Below, one piece after another: positions 1 to 5,208 of a DNA stretch of 5,208 nt. The stretch comes from Synergistota bacterium (GTDB lineage Bacteria > Synergistota > JAGHAJ01): positions 1 through 5,208 of the forward strand of contig JAGHAJ010000179.1 of assembly GCA_021161545.1 (NCBI GenBank), in the 5' to 3' direction. The first letter of the stretch is position 1. Each line of letters opens with the position of its first letter. The notes under the pieces were generated by a model, which was given only the letters and a program-made list of their open reading frames with translations, was not told the origin of the DNA and ran no database searches. The translations under genes and the position numbers were made by a program.

Positions 1-150
1 TATGGGGTCATACTCATAAATGACCAGGGATTTCAGACCTCTCCTGCTATGGGTATCCATATGAGCTACGTTTACATGCTGTATCCCATGGTAGCTCCAA
101 TTATATTGGTACACTTGATTGCAGGTATCATTAAGGTGGTGAATGAGTGA
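1..150 (+). CDS. dctQ: TRAP transporter small permease (DctQ-type), C-terminal fragment
   Basis: Reading in frame from base 1 gives 49 residues ending at TGA 148-150; the start lies beyond the left edge. DctQ is the four-helix small membrane subunit of tripartite ATP-independent periplasmic (TRAP) transporters. It pairs with the large permease DctM and a periplasmic solute-binding protein. The fragment contains FQTSPAMGIHMSYVYM, which matches the typical end of DctQ proteins (Q-T-S/P-A-L-G-I-P, then a tyrosine-containing last helix). It is followed by a hydrophobic stretch (PMVAPIILVHLIAGII) and a short charged tail. DctQ is usually about 150-200 residues, so roughly two thirds or more is missing. 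Its stop codon shares a base with the ATG of dctM, the usual dctQ-dctM order. The solute-binding protein gene is not in view, so the substrate cannot be named. The family call rests on the short motif and on the dctM neighbour. Confidence 0.88.
   Translation, partial: YGVILINDQGFQTSPAMGIHMSYVYMLYPMVAPIILVHLIAGIIKVVNE
133..142 (+). promoter_or_regulatory. Ribosome binding site of dctM
   Basis: AAGGTGGTGA differs by one base from the ideal anti-16S complement AAGGAGGTGA and lies inside the last codons of dctQ (encoding Lys-Val-Val). Measured from the AAGGTGG core, it sits 7 bases before GTG 147 and 10 bases before ATG 150, so it does not settle which of these two adjacent codons starts dctM. 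Confidence 0.6.
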
Positions 151-1430
151 TGGGATGGTTACTTTTCGGTTCGTTTTTCATACTCATGCTGATTAGTGTA
201 CCCATAGGTGTCTCTATTGGTATTGCAGCCGTAATTATCCTCTTAATTAGTGGAATACCTTTAGAAATAGTACCTCAAACCATGTTTGCAGGGAACAACG
301 CATTTGCTCTCGTTGCAGTTCCATTCTTCGTGCTTGTCGGTGATATATTGGCACGAGGCGGAATATCTGAAGAAATTGTCGCATTTGCAGACGCTACACT
401 CGGTAGGTTAAAAGGTGGTCTATCTATTGTCTCTATAGTTGCTTCTATGTTCATTGCGGCAATATCAGGCTCCGGAGCTGCAACTACTGCAGCTGTTGGT
501 TCTGCCTTGATTCCAGAACTTGAAAAAAGAAAATACGACGTGGATTTTTCAGCAGCACTCATAGCTTCAGCAGGTACTATAGGAGTTGTAATACCTCCAA
601 GCGTCCCAATGGTACTATATGGTGTCATAGCAGGAGAATCTGTATCAAAGCTATTCATGGGCGGGTTTATCCCTGGAACACTAATGGGTTTAGCACTAAT
701 CCTCATAGCAGTGAGAATGGCATATAAGAAAAATTATCCCAGAGGTGCAAAGGTAAGTATAGGAAAAGTGGGAAAGTTATTTATAAGGGCCCTTTGGGGT
801 CTCATAGCCCCTTTAATAGTGCTTGGAGGAATATTTTCAGGGGTTTTTACACCTTCCGAAGCCGCTGTAATTGCGGTGGATTACGCTGTATTCGTTGCAT
901 TTTTCGTTTATAAAAAGTTAGATCTCAAAAAATTCTACAATCTTGTGGTAACCGCTGGTGTAACATCCTCGCTTGTAATGTTCGTAATAGCCACAGCTAA
1001 GGTTTTTGGGTGGGGACTCGCATTTTACCAGATCCCAGAGAAAATAGCATCTACTATGTTACATGCTGTGGGTAACAGCAGCTTCTGGGTCTTCCTTATA
1101 ATAGACATCATAATACTAGTAGCAGGTATGTTCATGGAAACAGCCTCTTCTTTAATCATACTAACTCCTATATTTCTCCCAACAATTGCTAAGCTGGGTG
1201 GAAATCTGATCCATTTTGGTCTGATGATCGTAATAGGTCTTGCTATCGGAATGGCAACTCCACCGGTTGCAATAAACATATATATGGCAAGTGCTATAAC
1301 CGGTCTATCTCTGGAAAAGATAAGTAGAAGAATACTACCAATGGTCCTCGCTCTCATAGCAGTACTTTTAATAGTAACCTATGTACCATCTATAACCTTA
1401 TATCTACCAAATTTAGTCCTCTCTCACTGA
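150..1430 (+). CDS. dctM: TRAP transporter large permease (DctM family)
   Basis: This is the large integral-membrane subunit of a TRAP transporter, which moves organic acids (often C4-dicarboxylates or related carboxylates) into the cell using an ion gradient. The 426-residue length is normal for the family (about 425-430). About a dozen hydrophobic segments span the protein. Family hallmarks are visible in order: SVPIG in the first helix (16-20); the re-entrant region IAAISGSGAATTAAVG (102-117) followed by IPELEKRKY; SAGTIGVVIPPSVPMVLYG (140-158) with KLFMGGFIPG (167-176); GGIFSGVFTPSEAAV (226-240); GMFMETASSLIILTP (326-340); and GLAIGMATPPVAINIY (363-378). I chose ATG 150, which overlaps the dctQ stop as TGATG. 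GTG 147, one codon earlier, would make a GTGA overlap and is equally possible. Asp244 inside a hydrophobic segment is unusual. Substrate is unknown because the binding protein is outside the window. Downstream, panD follows after 18 bases, implying cotranscription. Confidence 0.95.
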   Translation: MGWLLFGSFFILMLISVPIGVSIGIAAVIILLISGIPLEIVPQTMFAGNNAFALVAVPFFVLVGDILARGGISEEIVAFADATLGRLKGGLSIVSIVASMFIAAISGSGAATTAAVGSALIPELEKRKYDVDFSAALIASAGTIGVVIPPSVPMVLYGVIAGESVSKLFMGGFIPGTLMGLALILIAVRMAYKKNYPRGAKVSIGKVGKLFIRALWGLIAPLIVLGGIFSGVFTPSEAAVIAVDYAVFVAFFVYKKLDLKKFYNLVVTAGVTSSLVMFVIATAKVFGWGLAFYQIPEKIASTMLHAVGNSSFWVFLIIDIIILVAGMFMETASSLIILTPIFLPTIAKLGGNLIHFGLMIVIGLAIGMATPPVAINIYMASAITGLSLEKISRRILPMVLALIAVLLIVTYVPSITLYLPNLVLSH

Positions 1431-1432
1431 AG

Positions 1433-1444
1433 AAAGGAGATGAT
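1433..1444 (+). promoter_or_regulatory. Ribosome binding site of panD
   Basis: AAAGGAGATGAT is one base off the full anti-16S complement AAAGGAGGTGAT. It places the AAAGGAG core 9 bases before ATG 1449. The in-frame ATG at 1440 overlaps this site and cannot use it, which decides the panD start. The site fills the 18-base gap after the dctM stop. Confidence 0.75.
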
Positions 1445-1448
1445 AAAG

Positions 1449-1796
1449 ATGCTAAGAAGAGTGCTTATATCCAAAATTCACCGTGCCACAGTTACAGACT
1501 CAAACCTAAACTATGAAGGAAGCATCACAATAGACAGAAACCTAATGGAAATAGCAGGTATCTTGCCATACGAAGAAGTCCTCATAGCAGATATAGATAA
1601 TGGTAGCAGGTTCACCACCTATGTAATAGAGGGAGAAGGTGGAGAAGTATGCCTAAATGGAGCTGCAGCAAGAAAAGTAGCCATAGGGGATAAAGTAATA
1701 ATTATGGCATTCGGCCTCGTAGAAGAGAAAGAGGCAAAAAAGATAAAGCCCAAAATTATACATGTTGACGATAAAAATAGACCTGTGAAATCATGA
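1449..1796 (+). CDS. panD: Aspartate 1-decarboxylase proenzyme (PanD)
   Basis: PanD is a cytoplasmic pyruvoyl enzyme that decarboxylates L-aspartate to beta-alanine, the precursor of pantothenate and coenzyme A. The proenzyme cleaves itself between Gly24 and Ser25, and the serine becomes the pyruvoyl cofactor. Here YEGS (22-25) is present, at the same numbering as in E. coli when translation starts at ATG 1449. Also visible are Lys9 and His11 (SKIHR), RFTTY (54-58, with the substrate-binding Arg54 and catalytic Tyr58), LNGAAA (69-74) and the final beta-strand region with [10 protein letters not shown]. The 115 residues are about ten fewer than in E. coli (126), the difference falling at the C-terminus after the conserved VDDKNR segment, so the protein looks complete. 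It follows a TRAP permease and overlaps rlmB by 4 bases (ATGA). No other pantothenate gene is in view, so this is an isolated panD. Identity is near certain; the operon's logic is not. Confidence 0.96.
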   Translation: MLRRVLISKIHRATVTDSNLNYEGSITIDRNLMEIAGILPYEEVLIADIDNGSRFTTYVIEGEGGEVCLNGAAARKVAIGDKVIIMAFGLVEEKEAKKIKPKIIHVDDKNRPVKS

Positions 1797-2533
1797 ACAT
1801 ATACGGTAGGATTCCCATAATAGAAGCACTAAAAGGCAATGCCAACATAAAGAAGGTGATGATATCAAATAGTGCAAAAGGAAAACAAGTCTCAAAGATA
1901 ATCCACCTGGCAAAGGAACAAGGCATTCCCATCCAGATTGTCCCACCTAAAAGCTTAAATAAATATACAAGTTCTTTAAAACATCAAGGTGTAGTTGCCA
2001 TATCTGCAGATTACACATATTTCAGCATACCAGAATTGCTAAAGGAATCTCCACAGATAATACTACTTCTTGATAGAGTAGCAGACCCAATGAACCTTGG
2101 TGCCATTATTAGAACAGCAGAAGCAATGGGCATAAACAGTATAATACTTCCTGCAAGAGGGAGTGCACCAATAACCTCAACAGTGGTAAAAGCATCAGCA
2201 GGGGCAATTTCACACATCAAGATAGCACAAACTCAGAAAATCATCAAAGAGGTAAAAAACCTAAAAGAAAGTGGATTCAACATCATAGGCATAGAAACAT
2301 CAGGAGAGTCAACTTTTGACGAAATAGATTATTTCCATCCACTCCTTCTCGTCGTAGGAAGCGAGGGCAAAGGCATAAGAAGCTCTTTACTCGAACTGTG
2401 CAACTCCACAGTGAAAATCCCAATGTATGGCAAAGTGAATTCCCTCAATGTATCTGTAGCCACAGGAATCGCACTATACGAAGTAGTAAGGCACTACAAA
2501 ATAGCTACAGAGAAGCATAATACCTCTCCGTAA
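1793..2533 (+). CDS. rlmB: 23S rRNA (guanosine-2'-O)-methyltransferase, RlmB/TrmH (SpoU) family
   Basis: This SPOUT-class enzyme transfers a methyl group from S-adenosylmethionine to a ribose 2'-OH in RNA. RlmB in E. coli acts on G2251 in the peptidyl-transferase loop of 23S rRNA. The 246-residue length is typical. An N-terminal RNA-binding domain (about 1-75) begins with [14 protein letters not shown], the usual RlmB start, and contains the HQGVVA motif (64-69). The three SpoU motifs follow: motif 1 with [15 protein letters not shown] (94-108; Asn101 and catalytic Arg107), motif 2 with [10 protein letters not shown] (187-196), and motif 3 with [15 protein letters not shown] (209-223), which form the trefoil knot that binds SAM. 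ATG 1793 overlaps the panD stop as ATGA. No good Shine-Dalgarno precedes it (GACCTGTGAAATC), so translation is probably coupled to panD. The exact RNA target is inferred from the family; a tRNA target cannot be excluded. The gene converges on ahcY with 4 bases between stops. Confidence 0.93.
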   Translation: MNIYGRIPIIEALKGNANIKKVMISNSAKGKQVSKIIHLAKEQGIPIQIVPPKSLNKYTSSLKHQGVVAISADYTYFSIPELLKESPQIILLLDRVADPMNLGAIIRTAEAMGINSIILPARGSAPITSTVVKASAGAISHIKIAQTQKIIKEVKNLKESGFNIIGIETSGESTFDEIDYFHPLLLVVGSEGKGIRSSLLELCNSTVKIPMYGKVNSLNVSVATGIALYEVVRHYKIATEKHNTSP

Positions 2534-2542
2534 GGTTTTACG
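2529..2542. other. Small palindrome containing both convergent stop codons
   Basis: CGTAA-GGTT-TTACG is a perfect 5-base-pair inverted repeat with a 4-base loop. The left arm ends with the TAA stop of rlmB, and the right arm begins with the complement of the TAA stop of ahcY. It does not extend: the next flanking bases do not pair, and no T-run follows on either strand. It could be a weak bidirectional 3'-end hairpin, but it does not meet the criteria of a rho-independent terminator and may be chance. No other candidate terminator is visible at this junction. Confidence 0.35.
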
Positions 2543-3794
2543 TTCCTTCTCTCCAGGAATTCAAGTAGGACTTCTGTTCTTCTGTAAGTGTATCTATCTT
2601 TATCCCCAAGGAATCCAGCTTCAATCGTGCTATTTCAACATCTATATCGTAGGGTATCGTATAAACATCTGGAGACAATCTATTCTTTAAAATATACTCT
2701 GCAGATAGCGCCTGATTTGCAAAACTCATATCCATGACAGAAGCAGGATGCCCTTCAGCAGCAGAAAGGTTCACAAGTCTACCATCAGCAAGCAAGTATA
2801 TTCTCCTACCGTTTTTCAACTTATATTCAGTAACCATAGGTCTTGCTTCCTGCTTTTCCACACTGAGCCTCTCAAGCGCCTCTATATCTATTTCCACATT
2901 GAAGTGCCCTGCATTACTCACTATGGCACCATCTTTCATGTTTATGAAAGCTTTCTCTGAAATCACATTTTTGTCTCCCGTAAGGGTACAGAATATATCT
3001 CCTACTCTGGCTGCCTCTTCCATGGGCATTACCCTGAAACCATCCATATGAGCTTCGAGTGCCCTTAATGGGTCAACCTCTGTCACTATCACTTGTGCAC
3101 CCATTCCCCTTGCTTTTTGAGCCAACCCTCTTCCACACCACCCATATCCTGCTACAACAAACGTGGTTCCCGCAATAAGTTTATTTGTAGCCCTAATTAT
3201 TCCGTCAAGGCTACTTTGACCCGTTCCGTATCTATTATCAAAGAGGTGCTTCGTGTAGGCATCGTTCACCGCTATAATAGGGTATCTCAAGACTCCATCC
3301 TTTGCCATTGCTTTAAGCCTTATTACACCCGTAGTTGTCTCCTCTGTCCCACCAACAACATTCTTTAACATCTCCTGATGCTTGGAATGGAGTGTAGAAA
3401 CAAGGTCTGCACCATCATCCATAGTAATCTGCGGGTTTATGGAAAGCACAGATTCTATATTCTGATAATAAGTCTCCTTGCCTTCACCCTTTATGGCAAA
3501 AGTGGGTATTTCAAAGAATTTAACAAGAGCTGCTGCAACATCATCCTGAGTACTAAGAGGATTCGATGCGGTAAGCCTCACATCTGCCCCACCTTCTTTC
3601 AATGTAATCACAAGGTTAGCTGTCTCAGTTGTCACGTGAAGACATGCTGCTATCTTCACACCGCTAAGAGGCCTCTCTTTTCTAAACCTCCCAGCAATCT
3701 TCCTTCTGAGAACTGGCATATCATTTTCTGCCCATTTGATCTTCTTAAGTCCCATTTCTGCAAGATTCAAATCCTTGACTAAAAACTCCTTCAC
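2538..3794 (-). CDS. ahcY: S-adenosylhomocysteine hydrolase (adenosylhomocysteinase), short type
   Basis: This NAD-dependent cytoplasmic enzyme reversibly hydrolyses S-adenosyl-L-homocysteine to adenosine and homocysteine, removing the product inhibitor of methyltransferases and feeding methionine regeneration. The 418-residue protein shows [10 protein letters not shown] (52-61; His53, Thr55, Glu57 in the substrate site), [12 protein letters not shown] (78-89), MDDGADL (125-131), EETTTG (151-156), Lys182 and [10 protein letters not shown] (185-194; Asp186, Asn187), the Rossmann NAD-binding loop GYGWCGRG (216-223), EVDP (239-242), [10 protein letters not shown] (294-303) and [11 protein letters not shown] (348-358). 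The compact length and GYGWCGRG loop resemble Thermotoga and archaeal enzymes rather than the longer proteobacterial or plant forms. The chain ends at YLNSWREGT, lacking the Lys/Tyr-containing tail that completes the neighbour's NAD site in the human-type enzyme. The GTG start at 3794 overlaps the clpB stop (GTGA) and has a strong ribosome binding site 7 bases upstream, so the gene is probably cotranscribed and translationally coupled with clpB. Confidence 0.96.
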   Translation of the reverse strand: MKEFLVKDLNLAEMGLKKIKWAENDMPVLRRKIAGRFRKERPLSGVKIAACLHVTTETANLVITLKEGGADVRLTASNPLSTQDDVAAALVKFFEIPTFAIKGEGKETYYQNIESVLSINPQITMDDGADLVSTLHSKHQEMLKNVVGGTEETTTGVIRLKAMAKDGVLRYPIIAVNDAYTKHLFDNRYGTGQSSLDGIIRATNKLIAGTTFVVAGYGWCGRGLAQKARGMGAQVIVTEVDPLRALEAHMDGFRVMPMEEAARVGDIFCTLTGDKNVISEKAFINMKDGAIVSNAGHFNVEIDIEALERLSVEKQEARPMVTEYKLKNGRRIYLLADGRLVNLSAAEGHPASVMDMSFANQALSAEYILKNRLSPDVYTIPYDIDVEIARLKLDSLGIKIDTLTEEQKSYLNSWREGT

Positions 3795-5208
3795 TTTATC
3801 TCCTCCTTCTGTTCAAATACCAACTCTCCATGTTGGAGTTTTATAAGGACCACATGACCTGAAGAGATACTTCCCGAAAGAATAGCCCTTGCCAGCGGAT
3901 TCTCTATCCTCCTCTGTATAACCCTTCTCAACGGTCTTGCCCCATATACTGGGTCAAACCCCTCTTCAAGCAGGAGTTCCTTTACAGTATCATCCAATTC
4001 TATCCTTATCTTCTTCTCTTCCAAGCGCTTATTAAGGTTCTTCATTATCAGTTCAATAATCTTCTCCATATGTCCTCTATCGAGCGGATGAAATACTATT
4101 ATCTCATCAATCCTGTTAAGAAACTCAGGTCTGAAATGTCCTCTCAGCACATCTAATACCTTTCGCCTAACAACTTCAAAATCTGTCCCTTCTTCTTGTA
4201 GCTTCTGGATGTACTCACTACCCAGATTAGACGTCATTATTATTACTGTATTCTTAAAATCTACAGTGTGGCCTTGAGAATCTGTCAGCCTTCCATCATC
4301 AAGTATCTGCAACAATATGTTAAACACATCATGATGTGCCTTCTCTATTTCATCCAGAAGTACTACGCTATAGGGACGCTTTCTGACTGCCTCCGTTAGC
4401 TGCCCCCCTTCTTCATATCCTACATATCCTGGAGGGGCACCTATTAACCTGGAAACTGAAAATTTCTCCATATACTCTGACATATCTATCCTTATCATTG
4501 CTTTTTCAGTATCGAATAGCGCCTCCGCTAAAGCCTTGGCAAGCTCCGTTTTCCCCACTCCTGTGGGTCCTATAAATATAAACGAACCTAATGGCCTGGA
4601 AACATCGGATATACCTGCACGTGCTCTCCTTATAGCATCTGCAATAGCTGAAACCGCTTCATCCTGTCCAACAACACGTTCATGCAGTCTCTCTTCAAGG
4701 TGAAGCAATTTTTCCCTCTCAGTTTCAAACATCCTGCTTACAGGAATCCCAGTCCAGCTCGATATGACCTGTGCTATGTCTTCCCTACTTACTTCTTCTC
4801 TCAGAAGAGGCCTGTCCTTCTGAACGTCTTTAAGCCTATCCTGCAGCTCCTTCAACTCCTTTTCCAACCTCGGTATCTCTCCATACCTTATCTTAGCAAC
4901 CTTCTCAAGGTCTGCCTCCCTCTCTGCAACTTCCGCATCAAACTTTAGCTGCTCTATTTCGCTCTTTTTCTTCTGGATCTCATCTATTATTTTCTTTTCT
5001 TCTTCCCATTGAACTTTCAAAGACTCAAATTTTCCTACAAGCTCTTTTATCTGTTCATCTATCTTAGGGTCCTTAGCAACTTGGTTTTCTATCTTTAACT
5101 GTCTTATCTTCCTCTGGAGCTCATCGAGTTCGACAGGCATACTGTCAAGCTCCATCTTCAATCTGGAAGCAGCTTCATCCACAAGGTCTATTGCCTTGTC
5201 CGGCAAAA
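3791..5208 (-). CDS. clpB: ATP-dependent disaggregase chaperone ClpB, C-terminal 471 residues
   Basis: ClpB is a hexameric AAA+ machine that, with DnaK, pulls polypeptides out of aggregates. The gene enters from the right edge. [14 protein letters not shown] at the cut is the end of nucleotide-binding domain 1; about 390 residues should be missing by comparison with E. coli (857), and the TTG at 5206 is an internal Leu codon. Counting from that Leu, about 20-145 is a charged, heptad-like coiled coil, the full-length middle domain that separates ClpB from ClpC and Clp[12 protein letters not shown] (149-159) leads into domain 2: Walker A GPTGVGKT (213-220), pore loop GYVGYEEGG (260-268), Walker [12 protein letters not shown] (281-291), sensor-1 MTSN (324-327), arginine finger FLNRID (362-367) and sensor-2 GARPLRR (422-428). 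No ClpP-docking loop is evident between sensor-1 and the arginine finger, consistent with a disaggregase rather than a protease partner. The stop overlaps the ahcY start. The heat-shock control region is outside the window. Confidence 0.96.
   Translation of the reverse strand, partial: LPDKAIDLVDEAASRLKMELDSMPVELDELQRKIRQLKIENQVAKDPKIDEQIKELVGKFESLKVQWEEEKKIIDEIQKKKSEIEQLKFDAEVAEREADLEKVAKIRYGEIPRLEKELKELQDRLKDVQKDRPLLREEVSREDIAQVISSWTGIPVSRMFETEREKLLHLEERLHERVVGQDEAVSAIADAIRRARAGISDVSRPLGSFIFIGPTGVGKTELAKALAEALFDTEKAMIRIDMSEYMEKFSVSRLIGAPPGYVGYEEGGQLTEAVRKRPYSVVLLDEIEKAHHDVFNILLQILDDGRLTDSQGHTVDFKNTVIIMTSNLGSEYIQKLQEEGTDFEVVRRKVLDVLRGHFRPEFLNRIDEIIVFHPLDRGHMEKIIELIMKNLNKRLEEKKIRIELDDTVKELLLEEGFDPVYGARPLRRVIQRRIENPLARAILSGSISSGHVVLIKLQHGELVFEQKEEIK
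3802..3808 (-). promoter_or_regulatory. Ribosome binding site of ahcY, inside clpB
   Basis: On the minus strand AAGGAGG (continuing AGATAAA) precedes the GTG start by 7 bases. It lies within the last codons of clpB, encoding part of the Lys-Glu-Glu-Ile-Lys tail, and it supports the GTG at 3794 as the real start of ahcY. Confidence 0.8.

Noticed and set aside
275-706. 143-codon open frame on the minus strand inside dctM
   Set aside because: It is antisense to strongly conserved DctM motifs, has low-complexity Pro/Ala/Ser-rich composition typical of an antisense shadow, and matches no family I know. The same holds for 1025-1357 and for 2011-2220 inside rlmB.
1440-1448. Alternative panD start at ATG 1440
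   Set aside because: This ATG lies within the Shine-Dalgarno itself. Starting at 1449 puts the Gly-Ser cleavage site at 24/25 and gives proper spacing.
2505-2560. Rho-independent terminator at the convergent junction
   Set aside because: Only 4-5 base-pair stems can be drawn (CGTAA/TTACG, AAGG/CCTT), with no T-tract on either strand.
2734-3782. Several plus-strand open frames of 70-134 codons opposite ahcY
   Set aside because: They lie in different frames antisense to conserved AhcY motifs, with Cys/Ser/Phe-rich shadow composition and no family resemblance. The 4682-4948 frame opposite clpB is rejected for the same reason.
5204-5208. TTG at the right edge as a start codon of a 471-residue protein
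   Set aside because: It is the Leu of the conserved LPDKAIDL segment at the end of ClpB domain 1; the gene continues past the window.
3791-5208. ClpC or ClpA instead of ClpB
   Set aside because: The middle domain is about 125 residues of coiled coil, far longer than in ClpC, and there is no evident ClpP-binding loop between sensor-1 and the arginine finger.
1-5208. CRISPR array, insertion sequence, tRNA, riboswitch, toxin-antitoxin or defence genes
   Set aside because: Conserved genes cover almost every base. No spaced repeats, transposase motifs, att-like duplications or RNA-gene folds were seen, so there is no room for a hidden system.

Overview
The window is ordinary, very densely packed bacterial chromosome: six protein-coding genes, two of them cut by the window edges, in two convergent gene strings that meet near position 2535. 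No non-coding gap exceeds about 20 bases. By eye the DNA is A+T-rich, with many ATA, AGA and AAA codons. A TRAP transporter, a short (Thermotoga/archaeal-like) S-adenosylhomocysteine hydrolase and ClpB together suggest an anaerobic, possibly thermophilic bacterium. Lineages such as Thermotogae, Atribacterota/Caldatribacteriota or Dictyoglomi would fit, but this placement is a weak inference.

The plus-strand string (1-2533) starts with the C-terminal end of a TRAP small permease (DctQ). It continues with the complete TRAP large permease (DctM, 150-1430), aspartate 1-decarboxylase (panD, 1449-1796) and a SpoU/TrmH-family 2'-O-ribose RNA methyltransferase of the RlmB type (1793-2533). dctQ/dctM and panD/rlmB overlap by 1-4 bases, and dctM and panD are 18 bases apart with a strong Shine-Dalgarno between them, so one transcript is likely. 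The transporter would bring in an organic acid, PanD makes beta-alanine for pantothenate/CoA, and RlmB modifies rRNA. The functional link between these is not obvious.

The minus-strand string (5208-2538, read right to left) is the C-terminal part of the disaggregase ClpB followed by S-adenosylhomocysteine hydrolase (ahcY). They are joined by a GTGA start/stop overlap, with the ahcY ribosome binding site encoded inside the last codons of clpB. The two strings converge with only 4 bases between stop codons. Both stop codons lie in a small perfect palindrome, and no classical rho-independent terminator is visible.

Promoters for both strings must lie outside the window. I found no mobile element, CRISPR array, RNA gene, toxin-antitoxin or defence module, and nothing that supports a previously undescribed system. 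The points most worth a second look are the unusual gene partnerships (clpB-ahcY and TRAP-panD-rlmB), the missing C-terminal cofactor motif of AhcY, and the overlapping convergent ends.
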